Assembly: GCF_905220415.1 (NCBI RefSeq)
Contig: NC_059547.1
Coordinates: 2,554,501 to 2,618,500 of the forward strand
From: Colias croceus
Taxonomy: Eukaryota; Arthropoda; Insecta; Lepidoptera; Pieridae
Direction of reading: 5' to 3'
DNA length: 64,000 bases
The first letter of the stretch is position 1. Each line of letters starts with the position of its first letter. Below, in pieces: positions 55,701 through 64,000 of this stretch. The position numbers and the translations under genes are program-made. A model generated the notes under the pieces. The model saw only the letters and a program-made list of their open reading frames with translations. It did no database searches and was not told the DNA's origin.

Positions 55701-56306
55701 GATCACTTATAAAATTAAAATCGGACGGTGAAGGAAAATATCGTAAGAAATCCGACCGCGACGTGTCGAAGAATCAAAAGTTCGCTCTTAGCCAGCGTAG
55801 ATTATGACGTGAACCCATTTGATAGGAGGCCCGTGTCCTAGCAGTGGGAACATAATGGGCTGATGATGATGATGGTGATAAAATAAAATCCTACTAATAT
55901 TATAAATGCGAAAGTATGTGAGTATGTATGCCGTATATTTACTTAACCGATTACAATGAAATTTAGCCCACATAATATAGAGGATAACTTGGATTAGCAC
56001 ATAGGATAGGTTTTATCACGGAAATCCCACGGAAACGGGAAATATACGGTTTTCCTTTGAAAACGGGGGCGAAGTCGCGGGCTGAAATCTAGTAAAACAT
56101 ATTTACCTCTCATTCGGGAACCGTTTATGCAAGTCGTCAATCAAATAAATGAAGTGGTATTTTCTCATCAATATAGGCAACATATTGCCAAACAAAGGCA
56201 CGGGCTCAAGTTGTTTCACTCCATACCTTGGAAACTTTGAATATACTTGACGTAGGTATATGTACACTACGCCAAGGAACACTACCGTCCATATTAGGAG
56301 GATCAT
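43726..56306 (-). CDS. CYP9A: Cytochrome P450, CYP9A type (gene 4), diverged, haem-loop Ser variant
   Basis: Most diverged copy, same ten-exon plan: 56107-56306, 54917-55080, 53558-53695, 50806-51008, 49593-49728, 46485-46580, 45937-46158, 45447-45547, 44870-45038, 43726-43892; 531 residues plus TAA. Exon 4 is one codon longer and exon 6 one codon shorter than in genes 1-3, so the length is unchanged. Anchor (MILLIWTVVFLGVVYIYL), WKDMR, AGFETIS, EVVR and PERF are present. The haem loop reads PFGIGPSNCIG: Cys475 remains but the near-invariant Arg473 is Ser (AGC). That Arg normally contacts a haem propionate, so this copy could be unstable or non-catalytic despite an intact frame; an assembly error is the alternative. 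Exon 3 is strikingly close to genes 1-3 although neighbouring exons are not. Introns are large and full of repeats. Confidence 0.93.
44576..44752 (+). mobile_element. Helitron, non-autonomous
   Basis: Ends AAAGCGGGCGAAGCCGCGGG then CGGTAAGCTAG with a perfect 3' hairpin. It lies in intron 9 of gene 4, about 120 bp below exon 9. Confidence 0.7.
45092..45246 (-). mobile_element. Helentron-like element, subtype A (full length)
   Basis: Intron 8 of gene 4. Minus strand: TTGAAGTGTAACTTCTTTAG, body with CATGACGTGACGTCATG-like palindromes, AAGAAGTTTCACTTCTGCC, then hairpin GTGTGCTCGGCACAC and a T-run. Confidence 0.6.
45656..45890. repeat. Pyrimidine-rich minisatellite
   Basis: Imperfect repeats of CCTCCCAACTCCCATCC type in intron 7 of gene 4, ending about 40 bp from exon 7. 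One strand is almost free of G. The 83-residue His/Pro/Ser-rich open frame across it is a by-product of the repeat. Confidence 0.85.
46617..46768 (-). mobile_element. Helentron-like element, subtype A
   Basis: Intron 5 of gene 4, about 40 bp upstream of exon 6. Hairpin GTGTGCTCGGCACAC and AAGAAGTTTCACTTCTGAC are intact; the other subterminal repeat is decayed. Confidence 0.55.
47346..47516 (+). pseudogene. Mobile-element protein fragment (EAGHGKGA..DGVGA motif)
   Basis: A 56-residue open frame on the plus strand, opposite to gene 4 and inside its intron 5. It contains LEAGHGKGATDGVGAVLKR followed by TADQMVRLGRDI and a stop. The EAGHGKGAxDGVGAxxKRTAD pattern recurs in multi-copy insect proteins that I associate with mobile elements. 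No start-to-end domain is left, so I treat it as a relic. Family assignment is uncertain. Confidence 0.4.
48380..48530 (-). pseudogene. Helitron Rep/helicase fragment
   Basis: The minus strand reads KRSMTKLMAETITGKDGYP, then LYQRRSPNNNGRIIIRTK and ends in TAA. The pattern TxxTITGNDGYPLYRRR is typical of the N-terminal part of Helitron replicase-helicases in insects. Only about 50 residues survive. It is the only trace here of an autonomous Helitron that could have mobilised the small copies. Confidence 0.6.
49763..49797. repeat. Palindrome, 15-nt arms
   Basis: GCTCGTCTATAATAT and its exact reverse complement around AAGCG, in intron 4 of gene 4, 35 bp upstream of exon 5. Confidence 0.85.
50590..50802. 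repeat. Minisatellite abutting exon 4 of gene 4
   Basis: About seven imperfect copies of a ~26-bp unit (ACTTTATAAACTAGCTTACT). The array ends within a few bases of the exon 4 donor (exon edge at 50806), so the intron start is built from repeat units. Confidence 0.8.
51175..51227. repeat. Perfect palindrome, 26-nt arms, 1-nt spacer
   Basis: TGTAGTTGCTACAAAGACCT... facing its exact reverse complement around a single A, in intron 3 of gene 4. Exact arms of this length with almost no spacer are unusual. Confidence 0.9.
51348..51725 (+). repeat. Dispersed repeat in intron 3 of gene 4, interrupted by a MITE
   Basis: Same repeat as 23655-23875, split by the TTA-flanked MITE at 51527-51699. It has an extra GACGTTGTCACG segment that is inverted relative to its start. 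Confidence 0.65.
51527..51699. mobile_element. MITE, PIF/Harbinger-like, nested
   Basis: 173 bp, same ends as 12499-12666. Flanks are ACTTTA before and TTACAGAC after; the uninterrupted copy at 23655-23875 has ACTTTACAGAC, proving a TTA duplication on insertion. Confidence 0.85.
52808..53029 (+). mobile_element. tRNA-derived SINE with target duplication
   Basis: A box TTGGTACAGTGGTTGACG, B box GGGTTCGATTCCC, then a body ending near CGGGGACACGGGACTTCAC. Exact 14-bp flanking repeats TCATTTTAATACCT at 52794-52807 and 53030-53043. Intron 3 of gene 4, sense opposite to the gene. Confidence 0.85.
53301..53487 (-). mobile_element. Helitron, non-autonomous
   Basis: Minus-strand copy of the 592-782 subtype, ending GGGCGTAGCCGCGGGCGG then TAAGCTAG, in intron 3 of gene 4, about 70 bp below exon 3. 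Confidence 0.65.
54141..54380 (+). mobile_element. Helitron, non-autonomous
   Basis: Starts TCCTATACTAATATTATAAA, has a (TG)n tract, ends ACGCGGGCGAAGCCGCGGGC then TTAAATCTAG. Intron 2 of gene 4. Confidence 0.7.
54729..54880 (-). mobile_element. Helentron-like element, subtype A
   Basis: Intron 2 of gene 4, about 35 bp below exon 2. Minus strand: TGAAGTGAAAGTTCTTGAG, AAGAAGTTTCACTTCTGAC, then a hairpin with one change in the GCACAC arm. Confidence 0.55.
55724..55882 (+). repeat. SINE tail fragment, intron 1 of gene 4
   Basis: CGGTGAAGGAAAATATCGTA...CAGCAGTGGGAACATAATGG, then a (GAT)n tail. A Helitron starts seven bases later. Confidence 0.6.
55889..56092 (+). mobile_element. Helitron, non-autonomous, at the exon 1 donor of gene 4
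   Basis: Starts TCCTACTAATATTATAAATG and ends GGGGGCGAAGTCGCGGGC then TGAAATCTAG. The end is 14 bp from exon 1 (edge at 56107), leaving only the donor and a few bases between. Confidence 0.7.
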
Positions 56307-56966
56307 TATCTGTGGAAAAAAAATATGTAGTTAGAATAGGAATAAATAGCTTGAAAATTATTAAAAATGCAGACTTCAAGTAATAAAATAGAATAATTCA
56401 GAAAAAAACATTTACGTCTTAAGAAATATTTCAAATTGTTACTAAAATAATAGTAGCAATTAATATTTTACGAATTTAAATATTTTAACCATGAACACGA
56501 ACGTAAAATAGTACATACATTCCAAAGAGACAACAAGGTTTTAAAAACTACGCTTAACTATATATTTTAATTTCAATTACTCAAAAAAAACAATTACATT
56601 ACTCATTAGTAATATTAAATACACATAATAATAACAAATAAAATAAACAAAACGTAAACAATCACTCACGTTTTTTATCTTATATACGGAGTAACAAGCG
56701 CAAGCTCTGATTACGTACTACGTTATGGACATACAGTTTTATATATTATGTCTGCTATCATTATCTACTTTATACGTTGAAGTACATAAATATATGTATA
56801 CTGTTTGTAGAGATGTTTATCTAGTCTATACAATTACAACTCGATATAATTGTAACCATAGAATTCATTATAAAAATTATAAGTGTAGTAGTTTGTATGT
56901 TACATTTATAATATTTTTTGAATAATTATTATATTTTAATATTTGCATATACGTATTGTAAACTGA

Positions 56967-57269
56967 GCAGTGATGGCTCAGTGGTGAGACCTCGGACTTC
57001 GAATCGTCCAGGGTTCGAGACCAGGCGAGCGCGCAGGAAATAAATTGATTTTTCAATTTATCTGCGCATGTTGTAACATCATCACTGTTCTAACCGTGAA
57101 GGAAAATATCGTGAGGAAACCGACATGTCGAAGAATCAAAAGTTCGACGACATATTGTGTCGTCCGCCATCCCGCACTTGGGTAGCGTGGTGGATTATGT
57201 CCTGTACCCTCACAAGAGGCCGTGTCCCAGCAGTGGGAATATACGTTCCTGGTGATGATGATGATGATG
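56967..57269 (+). mobile_element. tRNA-derived SINE, complete, with target duplication
   Basis: A box GATGGCTCAGTGGTGAGAC, B box GGGTTCGAGACC, body, and a 3' tail CAGCAGTGGGAATATACG...(GAT)n. Flanked by exact 12-bp repeats ATTGTAAACTGA at 56955-56966 and 57270-57281. It is the full version of the tails found in the CYP introns. Confidence 0.85.
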
Positions 57270-57281
57270 ATTGTAAACTGA

Positions 57282-58308
57282 AATAATTACCTTATGATGA
57301 AGTTTGTCATAGTTTAATCATGTCTTTACATTGAAGTAAATAAACTGCTCCTATCGTAAATATTAGGTATGTGTGATGTATGAATTAGTTTCCTTTACGT
57401 AGTTCTTTACTGATAACTCATCAAGTTTTCTTTCTAAAACTACATAATATCATTAGCTAAAAGGGATAATCAATATTTTCTGCCCTATTTAAATTTGAAT
57501 GCCTAACAAGATAGGCTATTGATTTAAATTCTCAAAGGTATATCAGATTATCGATTTAATGTTAAAAACCCACCGGAATAATTCAAGTGTAAATAAGCTC
57601 TTAAAAAGGAAGTTACCTTAAAAATTTAACTTCAAAAAAATCCATTATAATAAACAGAATATACATATATGTAGTTGATACTCTATTGCTTTAAAATTTA
57701 AATAAACTGATAGATTGTAAATTAATTGTTTATTTTGTCATGAATTTTTCTAAAACAACAAGTCGAATTGTTGTGTGAAGTAATCAATTTCGGTAAAGAG
57801 GTAAGATAAAAATATACTAAGATAAAAGTGTTTACGTTTATTTACTATATGTATAATCAAGTTTATTTTTAATTATCTGTCTATGCATATTATTTTAATC
57901 TTCTTGTAGTAATTATTATGAAAATTATCATATCAGGATCCGCATTCACTCCACTTGAAAATCCCGGACACATTCTATCATTTTATCTTATTATCTAATC
58001 ACAATACTTATTCAGCTTTCTAATATACCGGAACAAAATATTGTTTATGAATTAATGTTATCAATTGCGTATTACATCCTTGTTAATAATCGATTTGTTT
58101 TAAAACATGTTTATTAAAAATATGTTTATTTAAATTTTTAATAATCGATTTGACAAGACAACGCGGGCGAAGCCGCGTGCTATATCAGCTGGTTACAAAT
58201 TGTTTTATTATGTATTTGATTATTAGGTCCCTTGTTTTATGTCGTGACAGAGAAAAGAAAAAGATTTCATAGTATTTACAATCAATACCAACATATTATA
58301 TTTAGCAC
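57282..58308. other. AT-rich DNA, nothing recognised
   Basis: No open frame of note, no tRNA and no clear repeat except a Helitron-like end (GCGGGCGAAGCCGCGTGC, about 58162-58180). Confidence 0.6.
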
Positions 58309-58508
58309 TAGCTGTACCTACCGCATGGTTTCACCCGCGTGGCTCCGCTTCTGTTGGTCTTAGCGTGATAATATATAGCCTATATTACTCGTGGATAATG
58401 TAGCTTTCGAATGGTGAAAGAATTTTTAAAATTGGTCCAGTAGTTTATTAGCCTATTCACAATCAAACAAACAAAAAAAGTTTTCCTCTTTATAATATTA
58501 GTGTAGAT
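58309..58508 (-). mobile_element. Helitron, non-autonomous
   Basis: Minus strand, 5' ATCTACACTAATATTATAAA and 3' GGGTGAAACCATGCGGTAGG then TACAGCTAG. Confidence 0.6.
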
Positions 58509-59249
58509 AATATGTAGTTTATATATATCAAAAACCTAGTAGAATACAATCACAATATGGAAGATTAAAATAAACAATTTATGATCTGAGATACAAAATA
58601 TTTACTAACGAACATGTCAAGCAGACAACGAACCTATATTATTTAAATTGGCTAAGAAAATGGGATAGAAGCCAACACATAAAATAATGTTAAAATATAT
58701 CAATTAACGTCAATTTAATCTAATTGACAACATAACAAAACACTATAGCATAAATTATTATCGGATCAATTATTATTGACCATAGATAAAACAAAATAAT
58801 AATCGAAAATTTTCGAAATTCGAAACATTTCACCGCTCTTTCTGTAAAACTAAACATAAACTAAAGAACATTTAAAAATCGAATGATATCTGTATCACAT
58901 TTGAAGTTTAGGTACAGAGAAAAAGAAATTAAAAAAAGCTCTTTTTTAAAATTTGGAAGGTAAAAGATTATACGACGCATCGGCCAAGATTACTGGCGGG
59001 ATTACGTCGCTCGTTTATCAACTTCATCTGGGGACACGCTTGAATCTAACGGCTGGGGGTGTGGGGCAAAGGCTTTGGCGTTTAAAAAAAATATTTTTGT
59101 AGTCACAGATGATTATTAGTTTAATAATATAATCTGTGACAACAACAATTATTTTTGTATTTGTACATTTGTAGCAAATTAATTGTATGTATGCTTTGAA
59201 CAACTGGCTGGCTGGAATCAAGCATCGGCTACTGTATATTTTTTTATAT

Positions 59250-59438
59250 ATTATACTAATGTTATAAAGCTGAAGAGTTTGTTTGTTTGTTTGAACGCGC
59301 TAATCTCGGGAACTAATGGTCCGATTTGAAAAATTCCTTCAGTGTTAGATAGCTCATTTATTGAGAAAGGCTATTATGTCATCAAGCTACGGCTAACAGG
59401 AGTGGAGCCACTGGGTTGAAATGGCGCGGAGCAGCTAG
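59250..59438 (+). mobile_element. Helitron, non-autonomous
   Basis: TACTAATGTTATAAAGCTGA at the 5' side, ends GGCGCGGAGCAGCTAG; relative of 58309-58508 in the other direction. Confidence 0.55.
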
Positions 59439-60480
59439 ATATAAATTAAAGCAATTTCAGGTGAAGGGGATAAGGAGTGACGATATTGTCAGGAAGAGTC
59501 TGCCGTTTCTACTTTCTACTGAAGAGCAATTAGGTTGATCTTGAACACACTTTGTATATTTTAAGTTATGGAGTTGTGTTGAATCTCTTTAAATAAAATA
59601 ACTGGTATTTGTATTTGTTACAGTATTTTATTAATTTATCAGTTCTGGGGTCATTAAGGAAAATATATGCAATAAAACAAACTCAACAAACATTTGTTTG
59701 TTCCGAAAATTAAAGATACCTTTTTTTTGTGTTATGTGTTGTGCCAGTATTACTCTCCGATGATTTATTGATGCTTCTTTTGTTATTATGCTGGCTGTAG
59801 ACCTGCAACAGAGCGAGCAGCTTCGCCAAGCAATTACTGCTCGGCAATTACAGCTCGATCAGTATGGAAGTGGCTCGGTCGAGGAATTTAAATATTTTAA
59901 TATTGTTTTTTTTAAATCCAATTTAATATTGTTTTTATCATAAATTATTTAATATTTTAAATATAATTTTAATTATATATATTTTAAATATATTATAAAA
60001 ATAATTAAATGAATTACTATATTAGTCGTATACTATTTTGTAAAACATTTTGAACACAAGCATTATTAATTCCCGCTACATCTCATGACTTCGCCACAAT
60101 CGCTACCCGTGACGAGCGACAAGAACGGGGCGTCCGATAACTAACGCTCAAAGAAATTTTGCGAAAAACCGATTTGGTTTTTTTTTTTACTCACCTTTTT
60201 CTATCATTTGCTACATTAAGAATAATTGGTTTTCTCGAAATAAATGACAAGCTTATATTGAGTTTTTAATTTATTGCGTCTGGAAATAGATTTCGTCTAG
60301 TAGAGGATACTAAACCTACTGTAAAAACCATATTTGTTAACATGATAAATTTCATGTGTTCGTACGACTGTTAAACCATTTTCACATTAAAATTAACCGG
60401 ATATTAATTATGTACTTAGTACTGTTATTGTGTAAACTATAATAATGCACTAGTATCAGTCAGTCAAGACAATCAATTCA

Positions 60481-61280
60481 CAATAATTCTAAAAGTTTTC
60501 AAACTTGGATCAAGTGAATGGTACATTGGGACGACAATAAATCTCATTTTGCAACCTTGTCCGCAGTTCGGAACTGCAATTAAATTATTTTTTGCTGTAT
60601 GGTCGTGAAAAAAATACAAAAGTTCTGCAAACTTGGGGAAGTTTTCGATATAATATTTCATATCACATATTAAATTTGCAACCAGTCTCAGTGTACGGAA
60701 CATCTTTTAATATTGAATATTAATGTTTTTTTTTTTTATTAAACTGAATGAGGTTGCAAATTTGTAAATGCACCGGAATAGATGTTTTCGAAGTTTGCAA
60801 CCAAGTTCCAAAACTTTTGTAATTAAATTCCGAAACCACCTTACTCAAAAAAATGACCACGAATTAAAACTAATTATAAATAAACATGTCCTGTCAACAA
60901 AAGGTTGCAAATTTATACAACCGTTCGGTATATATTTCCGATATCTGTGTTAAGTTTGCAGAACTTTTGGAATTTTTTTCACGGCCATACAGCAAAAAAT
61001 AATTTAATTGCAATTTTAACAATGTTCCGTACACTTAGATTGATTGCAAATTTAATACGTGATATGAAATATTATATCGAAAACTTCCCCAAGTTCGCAG
61101 AACTTTTGGAATTTTTTTCACTCTCATACAGCAAAAAAATAATTTAATTGCAATTTTAACAATGTTCCGGACTGCGGACAAGGTTGCAAAATGAGATTTA
61201 TTGTCGTCCCAATGAACCATTCACTTGACCACAGATCACAGAAACACTTGACCGAAGTTTGAAAACTTTTGGAATTATTG
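60481..61280. mobile_element. Large inverted-repeat element (~800 bp)
   Basis: Left end CAATAATTCTAAAAGTTTTC pairs with right end AAAACTTTTGGAATTATTG. Arms of about 200 bp (60481-60690 and 61025-61280) pair through ATTGGGACGACAATAAATCT and GTTTTCGATATAATATTTCA. The segment with CATACAGCAAAAAATAATTT occurs twice on the right (about 60955-61020 and 61100-61165). The small frames inside are by-products. No transposase is seen, so it is a non-autonomous foldback element of unknown class. Confidence 0.65.
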
Positions 61281-63362
61281 TTAAATTTTCGATTTCGAAT
61301 GTCGATTCTGACTGATGTATTATTCAATATTGACATTAAAGTTAGGCCTTAAAATTATTAGGTATACAGATTTCATAAATAAACAAAACGTAACACATAA
61401 TTTATAAAACATACTGTACATTTTTTAAATTGGTGAAAACATCGATAAAAATGAATACAGGTGATGCGGTTCATAATTAATTCAATTTACTCAAATTATC
61501 AGACGCTTGCAACGTTTTCCGATATTAACACGCGTCATTTAGTCCGTTATTTCATCGTCAAATTGAATATTTATCCATATAGCTTGGGTAATAAGTATTT
61601 AATTACAAGGGATGAATTTAAATGTATCAAAGTGATAAAAATAACACCGTAATTTATTACTAATTATTGTGAAGCACTGACTCGGGAGTTGGATTGTTAG
61701 AAAAAAAGCTTACCTGACCTGATCTTTCAACTATTTTCATTCCAAATTTCATTAAAATCGGTGGTTTCAGTGGTGGTGATTTAAGATTTTGGTATTTGGC
61801 ACGTAATAAAGGGTGAAGATTGTTCACTTCGAATAATATTTAACTAAATGTATATTAGTAGTATTATTGTAGTTAGTAAATATTAAATTGATATGGTTTT
61901 GATTGAGTGAAATACGCTACGCATTGACAACAACAAAATATATATCAATCCATGAAAATTATCCGAGAATATCCCGCAACCTATATTTACATAAGCTTTG
62001 CACAAAGAGCAGTAGGCTCTCTACCTAAACAACATTACCAAATACATTTATCGAGTTATAATCATAAACGCACTAATATTCCGAAATAACAACGAGTTGA
62101 ACCAAATACCTGGCATATTAAGCGTTCGAATGTTCCCAGTACTGCTTTAATAATTTTCTATACAGCAATATTAAATGGTTTGAATTATTCAGCTTAATTA
62201 ATAGAGGCATATCCGGAAACTGGGATACGATTAGCACGTATAAATTCACGTGAACACGTTGTTTCCTTGGGTTTTGTAGGTTGTTTTGAAGTTGGTGTTA
62301 TGTAGCTTTAATATTAGGTAACTCGAGAGATTCATAGTTAAAGGTGCTATGTCCATTTCTGGGCAAGATTTTCCGGTATATTTTCGTATTGGTACTGTTA
62401 AGTATTTTGTGAGATGTGGTATGTCCATTTCTGGGTAAGATTTTCTTATTAGTAGATAATGTTTTAAGCATTCTGTGGTATTGTTTTATTACCTCCCTAG
62501 ATGTTAAATAATAATTGTAAACCCTGAGTTATACATAATGTAGAAAGTAACTTGGTAGATATTCGTAGGATTTTCAATGTGTTAGGTATTGGGAGCTTAA
62601 AATGCATAATTTGTTAGTTAGAATTGAATTTGTGTATATAAATACAATATATATATATATTGTTACTAGAGCTTACAGGATATTCATCATGACATTTTCA
62701 GCAATCATAAAACAATGTCTTTCAATGATATTTCAAGTTGTACGATAATGCAACAACTTGTAAAGATAATGAACAATAATAATTAATAGGTACTACTAAC
62801 ATCTCGAAACTACACTCTAGTTATATAACCAAATCAATATTCTTATTACAAACAATACAAAGCAATAATCTCATATCCAGCATGTGTGACGCTGAATTTA
62901 GTTTCAGTTCTGAATTAGCCCCCAACTTTGGCTTCGATTATTACCTTTGTTTGCTAACGAATATCGGAGAATCAGGTCACTTCGAGACCGGACGCGAAAT
63001 GCATGACTAATGAAACTGGACATTGATTAACTAACACATGTAAGTGGATTAAGATGAAATTTGGCACAGATTAGTCTGAATTAGGTAAAACCTTTTTAGG
63101 TGAACCAGGCAAGTGAAAACGTGGTAAGTTAATGGAAAATGACAGATAGATATTTATTAATTTTTGTAGTCTTTCAGTTTGTTGTTGAAGAATTGCACTT
63201 GGGATTCCATAATCCGTATCATGTTACTGAGGAATTTATTATTGGAGTTTATTTGTTAATCCACTGCCTGCCAGTATGCCACTGTTAGTGACCAGAATCT
63301 TTTTCCCTGGAACTTTAGCTATGCGTAAACACATGGTATAACTCTAGTTACTCTACAAGAAA
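61281..63362. other. AT-rich DNA, nothing recognised
   Basis: No convincing gene. Small direct repeats such as GTCCATTTCTGGGCAAGATT and its near copy (62348-62372, 62419-62445), and a (TA)n tract near 62646-62659. Confidence 0.6.
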
Positions 63363-63369
63363 AGGCTTT

Positions 63370-63512
63370 TTCAAGTGAAACTTCTTTAAATAAAATTTCG
63401 ACGTCACGTCATGGCACTACCGTCACGTCATGGAGTAAGGCGACGATTTTCGTATCTTTGAATCTTGCCAAAGAAGTTTCAATTCTGACACGTGAGCTCG
63501 GCACACACGCCC
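63370..63512 (+). mobile_element. Helentron-like element, subtype A
   Basis: Plus strand: TCAAGTGAAACTTCTTTAAA at the 5' end, paired CGTCACGTCATGG segments, GCCAAAGAAGTTTCAATTCTG, then hairpin GTGAGCTCGGCACACAC and a T-run. Confidence 0.6.
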
Positions 63513-64000
63513 TTTTTTACGCTGTCATAACACACTTCTTCACAATTATAATTGCTCTTTAAATGTGTTCTCTTTACAAAAGCTCTACACATGCGTAAGA
63601 TCAAACATTCGTCTGAATGCCTGTATCTCATTATCACAGCTCTGTTGAAGTTATAACAATCATATTGTCTATAGCTAATTGCTCCGGCTTTGTGCCTCTT
63701 GTGCTGTTGGAGTCGCTTTGTTTCTCAAACACTCTTGAAATTTTCAGTGACTTTTCGTGGAAATGTTTTTAGTTCGCCGCTTTAGAATTTTGGGGTTCCT
63801 TGTCTTGTTTTTCGATATATTTTTTTGTAGTTTTTGGTTTTCAATTTTGAAAATATTAATGTAGGTAATGTGATTGATGTAATGAGATTTGGTTCTTGTA
63901 TTAAATCAATAAAATAGGTTAAATAAGAAATTATAAATGAATCCCTGAAAATATGATACAAAATATTATTTATACATGACTATTTCAATCTTTGTAAAGC

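Noticed and set aside
56683..56690. TATA box for gene 4
   Set aside because: TATATAAG is present upstream, but the leader-exon block shared by genes 1-3 is not recognisable here and AT-rich DNA gives many such matches.
60473..61336. Several 60-80 residue frames
   Set aside because: They mirror each other on the arms of the inverted-repeat element and show no conserved protein.

Overview
The window is insect nuclear DNA, almost certainly from a moth or butterfly. It is AT-rich, has long introns, carries one nuclear tRNA-Glu gene, and is dense in repeats typical of Lepidoptera: Lep1-type Helitrons ending in a GC hairpin plus CTAG, tRNA-derived SINEs, and many small MITEs. The species cannot be fixed from the sequence alone.

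The only complete protein-coding genes I can support are four tandem cytochrome P450 genes of the CYP9A type, all on the minus strand. They are numbered here 1 to 4 from low to high coordinate: gene 1 (4060-14800), gene 2 (18390-25864), gene 3 (28988-36810) and gene 4 (43726-56306). I rebuilt each from ten coding exons with GT-AG borders and the same intron phases. Every one encodes 531 residues with no internal stop. Genes 1-3 are close duplicates that also share 5' leader, promoter, intron and 3' UTR sequence. Gene 4 is an older, more diverged copy. All four keep the membrane anchor, WxxxR, ExxR, PERF and the haem cysteine. Two carry unusual changes at normally fixed sites: gene 2 has Ser instead of Thr in the oxygen-binding I-helix motif (residue 333), and gene 4 has Ser instead of Arg two residues before the haem cysteine (residue 473).

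Layout: 1-3.5 kb, tRNA-Glu and Helitron fragments. 3.5-15.5 kb, gene 1 with its leader exon and promoter. 15.5-17.7 kb, a mobile-element block between inverted MITE copies, holding one orphan coding-like exon. 17.9-27 kb, gene 2. 27.3-38.2 kb, gene 3. 38.2-43.3 kb, repeats, a LINE tail and a SINE. 43.7-56.3 kb, gene 4, whose introns hold minisatellites, a nested MITE, a 53-bp palindrome and relics of mobile-element proteins. 56.3-64 kb, no gene seen; a SINE, Helitrons and a large inverted-repeat element.

How it works together: CYP9A enzymes are ER-bound monooxygenases that need NADPH-P450 reductase. Members of the family oxidise plant compounds and insecticides, so the array looks like a detoxification cluster growing by tandem duplication. 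Comparing the copies reveals mobile-element insertions with matching empty sites, which give an order of events, and suggests a short gene-conversion tract over exon 3 of gene 4. The least-described structure I see is a family of short elements with subterminal inverted repeats and a terminal hairpin, resembling Helentron-type non-autonomous elements, present in at least twelve copies of three subtypes.
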